Assembly (NCBI GenBank): GCA_900088475.1
Contig: FLMG01003536.1
Span: forward strand, 1 to 19,116
Direction of reading: 5' to 3'
DNA: 19,116 bases
DNA from: Hyphochytrium catenoides
Lineage: Eukaryota > Sar > Hyphochytriomycetes > Hyphochytriales > Hyphochytriaceae
Shown: positions 6,945 to 14,097 of the stretch, piece by piece
How the letters are laid out: each line of letters starts with the position of its first letter
Numbering within the stretch: the first letter of the stretch is position 1
Translations under genes and position numbers: made by a program
The notes under the pieces: generated by a model
The model's database searches: none
Told to the model about the DNA's origin: nothing
What the model saw: the letters and a program-made list of their open reading frames with translations, nothing else

Positions 6945-8399
6945 TTACGGTTGAGTTGGCATTACCTTAGTCACAGCTTTAGCTGTTTCGATATTGAAAT
7001 TCTCCCGCCGCCGTGAGACGGATGTCGGGGTTAGTTGTTTCGCAAAATGTGCACAGATTTTGCACTCTCTATGTGAAAGTTCACTGCTTTGCGAGGAGGG
7101 AAAGTGTTTCAGTGGTGCGCTCTCTCGCTGGAGAAGCTTGATCAGGAGGACACGCTGATTGGGGTTCTCACGGTTGCGGAACACGTAGTAGACCCAAATG
7201 TATCTGAATATAAGGACAAAGGCTGCCAGGTAACGTGCCGTAGCGTCGAAGGCACTACTTCGCCGGTAGTAGGCATCCCCAACAATCTCAGCGTCGCATA
7301 AAGAGCAGGACTCACGTCTTGACAGACCTAGACAGTTGTCTGCGACGCAAGCTTGGCGGTCCAAACCGTAGAGATAGCTCGAAATGACGACGAGTACTCC
7401 CTGTATGATGAGGAACAAGAAGCAGCCAACGAAGTGTATATCGAATATAGTCATATAAGGAACCTTTGGCAAGGCGTCCTGGGAGACAAACTTGAACGCC
7501 ACTTCTGTCAGGAACACGTTGACTAGCACGCTTAGGCGGTCGGAAAGGTCACTCAGGTCGATGAAAAAGGTTGCCAAACTCAAAACGTCTGCGACAGCTA
7601 GAAGTCCCCCAAGGTTGATGACTACACTCTTCCACTCTCGCCTTAGGCCAATGTGAACATAATACATATCCAGGTCGTCATCCTTCTCTTGCCCTATCAC
7701 TTCTGGCGCTCGTTCTCCAGCTACTTCGGGAAAATCTTGCGTGAGAATACCCGTTTCCTTCCATCGATGGGGCACGGGGTGGCCTATGATGTGATCATTG
7801 ACATCCCATTCTGGGAGTAAGTCAGCATCAGTGGACAGAGCGTGACCTTTCCTATCACGATATGTGCCCATCGGCAGCTGACAAAACTCTACGGTAGGCC
7901 GATCCGTTGATCCGAAAACCGCAGCCACGCGAACTCTCAGCCGTATCGTTAGCACTTGGACATCAAAGGGGTAACCATAGACCAAATACGGCTGCGTTAA
8001 AGTCAAGCGACGTCTAATGGTTGCTGTACACCGCGTTTGCTCTCCATTTTTACCTGTCTTCACTTTCATGTTCTCCGCAATCATTGCTATAACAGATGCC
8101 TCCGTTTCGTGGCCACTAGTGCTCAAGTCATTGAGAACCTCAACAAATGGGATGAAGTGGTCCCGCCATTGTTCTTCCGTTGATGGAAATCCCTCATCCT
8201 TCCTATTGACCACCGAGTCGTCTATCCAATCGAGCATTAGTAGAAAATCATCGCAATTGAAGGTTTGGTTGACGACATCAACGTTGGAAATGCAGGACAC
8301 CTTGACGGTGACCGTAACCTTTGGCGCGGTGATCTTCCCTTTCCGGCCACCGTCGCGATCTTTGTAGTATTCAACATATCGTCTACCCAGCAGACTCAT
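6945..8399 (-). CDS. Pentameric ligand-gated ion channel subunit, Pro-loop type, GLIC-like
   Basis: The frame is intact, 484 residues, with no visible intron. Residues 25-250 form the ligand-binding beta domain. They include the WxD motif (W58, D60) and a Pro-loop YPFDVQVL at 143-150. Both cysteines of the animal Cys-loop are missing (Q136 and L150 stand there). Four membrane helices follow: M1 about 256-279, M2 287-306, M3 314-340, M4 387-408. The M2-M3 loop LPKVPYMT (310-317) matches the proton-gated bacterial channel GLIC (LPKTPYMT, recalled) in seven of eight positions. Aligned to GLIC, the hydrophobic gate 9' is L297, 2' is S290, 6' is N294, and GLIC's pore-facing H11' is E299. D284 and D287 near the inner mouth would favour cations (inference). 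The M3-M4 loop is short (about 46 residues) and has four cysteines. A 76-residue tail after M4 is unusual, because M4 normally ends the chain. No signal peptide lies at this start; an upstream exon may supply one. Confidence 0.9.
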   Translation of the reverse strand: MSLLGRRYVEYYKDRDGGRKGKITAPKVTVTVKVSCISNVDVVNQTFNCDDFLLMLDWIDDSVVNRKDEGFPSTEEQWRDHFIPFVEVLNDLSTSGHETEASVIAMIAENMKVKTGKNGEQTRCTATIRRRLTLTQPYLVYGYPFDVQVLTIRLRVRVAAVFGSTDRPTVEFCQLPMGTYRDRKGHALSTDADLLPEWDVNDHIIGHPVPHRWKETGILTQDFPEVAGERAPEVIGQEKDDDLDMYYVHIGLRREWKSVVINLGGLLAVADVLSLATFFIDLSDLSDRLSVLVNVFLTEVAFKFVSQDALPKVPYMTIFDIHFVGCFLFLIIQGVLVVISSYLYGLDRQACVADNCLGLSRRESCSLCDAEIVGDAYYRRSSAFDATARYLAAFVLIFRYIWVYYVFRNRENPNQRVLLIKLLQRESAPLKHFPSSQSSELSHRECKICAHFAKQLTPTSVSRRRENFNIETAKAVTKVMPTQP

Positions 8400-9004
8400 C
8401 GCTAATCCACCTTGACCGGCGAATATTGTCGCTGAACTCTGGTAAATTTGGTGGCCAGCTCTGCGATTATCACAAAAGGAGGTCCCGATGAAGCAGAGTG
8501 AGAAAATAGCTATTTGATGAGTAGCAAGAGGATGCGCTTAGAGCAGAGGTCTACTCGTCGAACCAAGCCACTTTGCTTCACGGACGCTTAGGTTTTTGAA
8601 ATCGTTCTCGCGCGTGTTATAGATGTCGTGCGATGTTAAGGTGGCCGCTCTTCGTGTAGAAGGACGCGGTACAGGGAGGATGGGCGGAAGGACAAAAGGA
8701 GCCTAGCACTATCGAAAGGTTGGTGGTTCCAAACGTTATAACCTCGATTTACTTTCCCTCGAACGGTAGAATGGCCCGCACAGCAAGAGGAGAATGGACC
8801 CTGCCTTCGCCCGTTTTTCCGTCCGCAAACTATCGATGGAAGAGGATAAAGTAAAAAATACTTGAGGTGTGATTCTTCTGCTTTCTCTTTTATAAAAAAA
8901 GGGGGTGGGGGGGAGGTGGGCCGTTAATACTCTACTGTGTCAACCTGGGGAGTTACGAACTGACATTGTCTATTTTTTTTTTCGATGTAGGGAATAGCCT
9001 TTTA
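8400..9004. other. Channel-gene upstream region with G-rich tract and TATA-like site
   Basis: No separate gene is seen. The channel's frame stays open from 8399 back to a stop at 8538-8540, without another ATG. It includes a hydrophobic stretch (IAIFSLCFIGTSF, about 8480-8515) that could be the end of a signal-peptide exon. A minus-strand TATAAAAG lies at 8887-8894. A plus-strand G-rich run at 8901-8920 has four or more G-tracts and could form a G-quadruplex. Promoter use of either element is speculative. Confidence 0.35.
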
Positions 9005-9205
9005 TCAATTTTGCTACTACTCAAAAGAAGAGGGGAATAAGGACTATGAAGTAAAATGGGGAAGAAGATGATGGAGATGAAAGAAAGGAAAATGGGAAGA
9101 GGGCGAAGAGACAGAAAAGCAAAACGCCGTGCTCTCGTTCTTTCGTCCTCAGCTCGATCTCCTCCATGCTCATCATCAGTGAAAGAATTCAAATTTTTGG
9201 TTGGT
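9005..9205 (-). mobile_element. Retroelement 3' tail, copy F
   Basis: Minus-strand sequence encodes LNSFTDDEHGGDRAEDERTR. This is very close at DNA level to the FIDDEHGADRADEEE part of copy E (shared block tgatgatgagcatgga). It then runs into a TTC/CTT-rich tract. The usual stop has been lost by small indels. Upstream coding parts are absent. Unlike the other tails it is not just downstream of a recognised gene. Confidence 0.55.
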
Positions 9206-9249
9206 AGTTCTAATGTTATTAGCCTTAGAACCAATTACATAGATTTTTC

Positions 9250-9318
9250 ATGGCTGTATTGCGTCCTCTGGGGAGCCTTGCGCCTTGTCTGCCACTGCCC
9301 CTGCTCTAAAGGAGGCAG
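9250..9318 (-). repeat. Short dispersed repeat, copy 2
   Basis: The reverse complement starts with CTGCCTCCTTTAGAGCAG, continues GGGCAGTGGCAGACAAGG, and ends with ATACAGCCATGAAAAATC. It matches 5221-5324 in order and sequence, apart from a missing middle block of about 35 bp, and has a weak A-rich end. The two copies lie on opposite strands about 4 kb apart. Confidence 0.45.
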
Positions 9319-10476
9319 TTATTTTCTGGGGGTGGGTATGTGCGCTGTGGCGGCCGTTGTTGTGTCCCTCGGTTGGTGCCTCAGCTGTTATAGAACCAGC
9401 GGTGGGTCGGTCAGCAGGAAGAGGGCGCTCTTGTTAGCTCTTGTTGTTGCTGCTCTTTGGTGTGGTCAAATTTGTCTCTGAAAGACGTTCGTCCGTTATG
9501 TGGTGGAGTGTCCCCCTTGTTGCTGCTGGCGGTTGTTGTCTTCTGCCACGTTGGTGACCTATATAATTCTGTGTCTCTCCTCTCCCTGTCACTCCGGCTC
9601 TTGTCAGTCTCAGCACCAGCCGCTCCATAACTCCTATCATAAACCTGTTATTAGTAATTCAATACATGTGCTTTTTATGTAATTTTTTATATGTAATCTA
9701 TAAATAATACAAACCAAGAAAACCGGTAAATATAGGGCTCTTTTAGCCAACAAGATAGAAAGCTGACCAAGATTCGCCATCTTTTCTAGTAGGAACTAGT
9801 GTGTAGACTGCCGTGTGCTACATTTATCTCCAAGGAGGTTCTTGCAGTTTGTGGTCTAACTTGCAGGTACAACAAGGCTGCGTTATAAGGACGAACTGAG
9901 GCGAACAATGAGCCAATGCTTGTTCCTCTGCTAAAATAATACAAAAGGATGAGATCGGGGTCGAAACCTCTGAAGCATGGAGATGCTGACCGTCGAAGCC
10001 TCTCAATAGCATGGAGCTCCTCCCAAAATGTGATCTCTAATTGTCGTTGCAAAGTACTTGCTCATGTGTGTTTATGAACAAGTACTTCGGTCGTAGGTTG
10101 TGAATATCGGGTCTGTGGGATGTTTGTGAACAGCTTTGCATGTGATTCTCTTTCCAGACGGACTCTCTCATCAGTCGCGTAGCTGAATGACTATCGGCCA
10201 ACAAAGAATGATGATATCAAGAGACAATCAGGTCTGATAGGCCCAGTAGCGGCATACGACTTACTTCTCCACGAACTGCCCCGCTACCTTTCTCATAAAC
10301 CGATAACGAACCTCCTATACAAGCTGGACTGACCAACGCGCTTCCTCGGCGTTAACAAAGCCGACTCACTTTCCTTTCTGCTTCTGAAGCGTGAGGACTC
10401 ATTGCTGATGTCCGCCGACCCTGTGTCCTCCTCAGCATCACTGATCAAAGCTGAACCCATAATCAGGCTTCGCCCG
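9319..10476. other. Intergenic stretch without a recognisable gene
   Basis: Several overlapping open frames exist on both strands, but none shows domain signatures or a sensible protein composition. The left third is G/T-rich on the plus strand with leucine/valine runs in translation, typical of chance frames. Apart from the hairpin at 10052-10087 nothing stands out. Confidence 0.4.
10052..10087. repeat. Hairpin with a 14-bp stem and 8-nt loop
   Basis: The left arm aagtacttgctcat (10052-10065) pairs with atgaacaagtactt (10074-10087) at 13 of 14 positions. The single C/A mismatch on the plus strand becomes a G-U pair in a minus-strand RNA, which would therefore pair along the full stem. It lies about 400 bp upstream of the nocturnin-like start. 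No flanking gene is visible, and its role is unknown. Confidence 0.5.
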
Positions 10477-10492
10477 ATATATATATATATAT
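10477..10492 (+). repeat. (AT)n microsatellite abutting the nocturnin-like start codon
   Basis: An alternating AT run ends directly before the ATG at 10494. It may act as a TATA-like or leader element, or be a plain microsatellite that makes the 5' UTR length polymorphic. The start context (A at -3, G at +4) is good despite the repeat. Confidence 0.7.
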
Positions 10493-10493
10493 A

Positions 10494-11837
10494 ATGGCTA
10501 CACCGTCATCACTTGTAAGCGAAGCCCGCAACCGCGTCCTCGCTTGGCCAGAGATGCTCTCTCGCCAATGGGAGGATGTTGTTAACCGTGATAAGGACGG
10601 CCCATCACCTGTCCTACAAGAGCGAGAGCAAGCAACATCGACATTCTCCATTATGCAGTTCAATCAGCTCTCGGACAGTCTCAGTGGGAAGAGCCCCACC
10701 AAGGGGAACTTCCTCGTGCCAGATACCGTACTTGACTGGGATAACCGAAAATGGAGGTGAGAAAACCCACCAATTGTTCACCTTTAGAGCCGATAGTCCT
10801 TACTACTTTACACTTGCTGCCCTAGGTGTCTCGAGGAAATATTGAGGTGGAACCCAGACATCATCTGCCTTCAAGAAGTTGATCATTTCGCCGACTGGTA
10901 TTGTCCACAGTTGGAAGCTGTGGGTTACGGTGGCATTTTTCTGCCCAAACCAACTTCCCCGGCACTAGAATACGGCGGCCGAGTGGAGGGTGTGGCATTG
11001 TTCTATCGCAGAGAAGTAGCGTGTAACCTCCAGTGCGAAAAGATCAGATTTTTTTGTCCCAGTGACCCTGAAGCTGACGGCTCTAGCGTTGAGACTTTGG
11101 CACCGGACGATATAGTCCCGCAGAGCCAAGTCGCTCTAATAGCGACTCTTGAAATTTTAGGTAATGAGAACTCCTTTGCTCAAGATGTCCTTGCATATTA
11201 ACTTTTTACTACGCACCAGGTCGGAAGACTATCGTCGCTGTGACTCATCTCAAGGCAGCAAAATCTCTGGCAGGAGAGAAAATACGGGTCCAGCAGTTGT
11301 CCTATCTCCTCAAGAAGATCGAAGCGCTTAGAGATGGGGAGCATATTCCAGTAATAATTGCGGGAGACTTCAACGCATGCCCAGTCGATACGGACTACCC
11401 AGCTCTTGCTTATCGATTTATGAGAAATTCGAATAGGTAAAACTGGACAATGTAGCCATCATCTCGTTCACCCTGGCATCTGACTGTTCATTTACCATCC
11501 TTGTATGAAGTATGTGCCTAGAAAGTGCGTATACCATAGGAGGTTCAAGTGAACCAGCTTATACTAGTTGGAAGAGGCGTTCTGGCAAAGGGGAAGTAAA
11601 GAATGTCTTGGACTATATCTGGTTAGTAGCATACACATACTCCTCATCCTTTATTATGGACGCCACCCTCACCCACTTTTAAACCCAACGATAAACAGGA
11701 TATCCAGTGACCGACTGACGATAAAAAGACGTCTTAAAGTACCGCAAGAAGATTCAGTTGCCCCTTCACTCCTACCCTGTCAGGAGTATCCCTCAGATCA
11801 CGTGTCACTCGTAATTGAGTGTAGTTTCATCAACTAG
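10494..11837 (+). CDS. Nocturnin/CCR4-type exonuclease-endonuclease-phosphatase family enzyme, five exons
   Basis: Exons are 10494-10756, 10826-11160, 11220-11436, 11511-11621 and 11699-11837. The introns of 69, 59, 74 and 77 nt are all GT-AG. Summed length is 1065 nt, an exact frame of 354 codons plus TAG. Every junction restores family sequence; for example, NRKWR joins CLEEIL, and DYIW joins ISSDR. The order of EEP motifs is complete: MQFNQL (N56), CLQEVDHF (E105), VTHLKA (H209), GDFNA (D249, N251), LDYIW (D306) and YPSDH (D342, H343), so a metal-dependent active site is expected. Gene-specific similarity is closest to nocturnin (LPKPTSP, SSEPAYTSWK). That enzyme removes the 2'-phosphate from NADP(H); relatives (CCR4, Angel) act on RNA 3' ends or cyclic phosphates. 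No clear targeting peptide is visible in residues 1-50. The family is certain, but the exact substrate is not. Confidence 0.93.
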
Positions 11838-11866
11838 GGGGTGGGGAGGTCAAGGGTTTATTGTTT

Positions 11867-11875
11867 AATAAAAAA
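11867..11875 (+). terminator. Poly(A) signal of the nocturnin-like gene
   Basis: AATAAA begins 30 nt after the TAG stop and runs into further A residues. A retroelement tail in the same orientation begins right after it, near 11878, so the mature 3' end of this mRNA may fall at or within that insertion. Confidence 0.5.
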
Positions 11876-11877
11876 CA

Positions 11878-12300
11878 GAATCTGAAGCTTGAGTCTGTTC
11901 AGCAGTTGGACCCCGCTCTAGCTTGCATGATTGAGCGCGATGATGATGATGGTCTCCTATCATTATTGCGGAAGAGTTCAACTATGATTCTTCTTCCTTT
12001 TTTCCGACATTGATGGCGAGGGTGGCGGAGGAGAACGCGTTGTAGAGTACAGGGCTTTGTAGCTCTCGTCTCTTCTTCTTTTCTCTTCTTCTTCTACTCC
12101 GTCTTCTTCTTCTTCCTCTTCTTCTTCTTTTTCTCGTTCTTAGCTTCATCTTTTACTTCTTCTTTTACGTCGGGTGAATGATGGAGCTGCTTCTTCCTCT
12201 TTTTCCCTTTTCTGGCCTACTAGTACTTTTCGCTCTCGTTCTTCTTGTTCGTCATAGTATAATTTTCATATCTTCTTCTCTAAAGTAGTCTACTAGTCAC
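11878..12300 (+). pseudogene. Retroelement 3' coding end and tail, copy G
   Basis: It starts 40 nt after the nocturnin-like stop and encodes QQLDPALACMIERDDDDG. After one frameshift comes EEFNYDSSS; after another, SDIDGEGGGGERVVEYRAL and a TAG stop (about 12058). A TTC-rich tract runs to about 12180. After that come the block gtctactagt (near 12290), shared with the region past copy E, and an A-rich stretch near 12345-12370. The peptide parallels copies D, E and H. The 5' boundary is sharp and the copy is truncated there, which fits target-primed reverse transcription. Confidence 0.6.
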
Positions 12301-12404
12301 TCCTTGATCATTGCTCGTCAATAAAGCCTCTTCCTTCATCGTAAAATCTAAAAGAATAAATAAATAATCATCTTGGACTCTGCAACAGCAGCTGATATTA
12401 AGCT

Positions 12405-12830
12405 CCAGTGTAATCGTGCCGCTGTTCATGCTTCACGGCAATATGGCCGTTGGTCCCGGCTGGCAAACTCTCTGACTCTTCACACGCCAGAGTCTCTCAG
12501 GCTATTCATGAAGAGAATGCGCTACTGATTCTGAAGCGGACTCCTCTTCAGCAGTTGGGCCCCGCTCTGGCTTGTATGATTGAGCGTGGTGATGATGGTC
12601 TCGGCGCCACGCCCTCGAAGCTCTTCTTCTCCTCCTTCGGCATTATTGTCAAAGATTTCAACTATGATTCTTCTTCCTCTTCCGATAGTGATAGTGGTGC
12701 GGGAGAACCTATAGGAACAGATTCCAGGACTTTGTACTTCCTTTTCGTTCTTCCTCTCCCTTTTCTTCGTCGTCTTCTTCTTTCTCTTCTTCTTCTTTTT
12801 CTTCTTCTTCTTTTACTTCCTTTATTATGC
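12405..12830 (+). pseudogene. Retroelement 3' coding end and tail, copy H
   Basis: One frame gives RQYGRWSRLANSLTL. A shift near 12480 leads to ARVSQAIHEENALLILKR, TPLQQLGPALACMIERGDDG and, later, KDFNYDSSSSSDSDSG, ending around SRTLY before a TTC-rich tract (12735-12825). It aligns along its length with copy D (minus strand) and with copy G. An additional segment (about 12605-12650) has no counterpart in G. The frame at 12450-12869 stays open, but the upstream frameshift and missing 5' portion make a functional gene unlikely. Confidence 0.6.
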
Positions 12831-13245
12831 AGCGGATCGGTCCGGAGGAGATCAAATGGCTGCGGTTGAGGACCGGAAGCGCCGTAAATATCTAGCGGCT
12901 TGCAATGCCCACCACCAGATCGACTTCCTCCCTTTAGTTTGGGAATCTTTTGGTGGAGGGTCGGCCACTGTGGCGGGCTTAATCAACACCATCTGCGCAG
13001 CCCAAGGCGATCGAACGGACGCAGCTGAGCGTGATGTGCATTACTTTAGATACCGGTTGACCAGGAAGGTGTCCCTGGCTCTGCACGAAGGCGGCCCGAA
13101 TGATTGTTTCCCGGTTGGCCTCTTCTTGTGCCCATTCTTTGCCGCTGTCCACTCTTCTCCGCTCTCTTTTTCTTCATCCTTTCTTTCTTCTCCTCCTTCT
13201 CCTCCTCAAGCTACGGCCGCCCCCCGGCTTCTATAAGTCCTCCTT
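12829..13245 (+). pseudogene. Fragment of a LINE-like polyprotein C-terminal domain, copy I
   Basis: Directly after the tail of copy H, an open frame reads AADRSGGDQM, AAVEDRKRRKYLAAC, then IDFLPLVWESFGGGS, an alanine-rich helix, and RYRLTRKVSLALHEGG. The pattern (basic K-x-x-K-Y, then F-x-P-L-x-x-E-x-F-G, then R-x-S-x-A-L near the end) resembles, from memory, the region after the RT in protist LINE-like proteins, where a restriction-like endonuclease is often found. The final VSLALHEG corresponds to VSLAIHEGN of copy D, so this copy extends further 5' than the others. After that the frame degenerates into a TTC/TCC-rich tract (13145-13215). No start or upstream RT is attached. Confidence 0.5.
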
Positions 13246-13632
13246 TGTGGTTGAAGAGGAGAATCAAAGACAATCGTTTTCTCTCGCATTATCGGTGGTG
13301 AGGAGGATGCTCTCCCCGCGTCCTCCGTGTCCCCGCAGGTCCCTTCCTCCTCGGTGTCCCCGCAGGTCCCGCTTCCTGTAAGTAGTTCCGGCCGTCCTTA
13401 GGGGGCCAGGTTAGGGAGCTGCTTCCTGCGGTTCTTTAACCTTTCTGGCCTGCTACTTGTCACTCTTCTGGTTCATAGAAACCAGCGGAGAGAGACAGCA
13501 GAGATACAGGAGAGCGGGAAAGAAAGACAGCAGATCGTTCAAGATGCGTCCTTGAGGAAGTAACCCCTCCTCCTCCGCAGTGGATCATTAGCAGAGTTAT
13601 TGACCGAGAACAATCCAAGGGCACGCCTTGAG
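13246..13632. other. Non-coding stretch with a 22-bp direct repeat
   Basis: No gene is recognised. Units at 13322-13343 and 13349-13370 (core gtgtccccgcaggtccc) differ at one position and recur with a 27-bp period. The rest is pyrimidine-rich sequence continuing from the retroelement debris. Confidence 0.4.
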
Positions 13633-13785
13633 GACTTGAGAAGACGATATTCTTCCATCTGTAGAAGGCTTGGAATAGTGAGGAAGCAAATAATAAAGAG
13701 TTTGAACACTGACTTGAGAAGACGATATTCTTCCATCTGTAGAAGGCTTGGAATAGTGAGGAAGCAAATAAAGAGTTTGAACACT
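13633..13785. repeat. Recent tandem duplication, 78 bp then 75 bp
   Basis: Unit 1 (13633-13710) and unit 2 (13711-13785) are identical except for a 3-bp deletion in an ataata stretch. The near identity points to a young duplication. The difference is a multiple of three, so the frames crossing it stay open on both strands; one plus-strand frame (13600-13911) would carry two copies of a basic peptide beginning LRRRYSSICRR. I see no other support for coding. Confidence 0.9.
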
Positions 13786-13819
13786 GGCGATGAGCTGACA
13801 AATCAGGTTCTGTTCTTTA

Positions 13820-14075
13820 TTATCGATCGAAGAGAAGGCAACATCATCCTCTTCCCCTTAAGAAATCTTGAACAAACAGAAAGAGGGGAAGGAAGTAGAG
13901 AAAATCTTTAGCTACGAACTGGACTCCACTGAGTTGAGACACTACTTTCTCCGAAGGACCAGGAAGAGCCGGATCAGAGAAGAATGAGGAAGAATTGCTG
14001 AAAAGCAGAGGAGGAAGAAGCGCCAATAGCCGTGTTCATAACGAGGAATCATTGGCTTCCGCCTCCTCATCATGG
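13820..14075 (-). mobile_element. Probable retroelement 3' tail, copy J, just downstream of the fungalysin gene
   Basis: Beginning about 20-60 nt after the fungalysin stop (14096), the minus strand reads DEEAEANDSSL and a stop. Compare TEEVNNDSSLL and stop in copy D. Then follow ggctattggcgcttcttcct and a moderately pyrimidine-rich stretch. Similarity is weaker than for the other copies, and the 3' boundary is unclear. Confidence 0.38.
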
Positions 14076-14091
14076 CACTCCTCGTCACCAC

Positions 14092-14097
14092 TTTATT
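14092..14097 (-). terminator. AATAAA overlapping the fungalysin stop codon
   Basis: On the minus strand the stop TAA is part of AATAATAAAG, which puts a canonical AATAAA right at the end of the coding sequence. If used, the 3' UTR would be very short. Its position is unusually close to the stop, and a downstream signal may be used instead. Confidence 0.3.

Noticed and set aside
9056-9481. A 141-codon plus-strand frame
   Set aside because: Its first part is the reverse of retroelement tail copy F, and the rest overlaps the reverse of the short dispersed repeat; no protein signature.
12450-12869. A 139-codon frame as an intact gene
   Set aside because: Comparison with copies D and G shows a frameshift upstream, no proper start and translation running through the pyrimidine tract.
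13633-13785. Possible CRISPR-like array
   Set aside because: There are only two directly abutting units without spacers, in a eukaryotic setting.
13600-13911. A 103-codon frame with an in-frame duplicated basic peptide
   Set aside because: The duplication is a DNA event that keeps frames on both strands; there is no start context, homology or flanking evidence for a gene.
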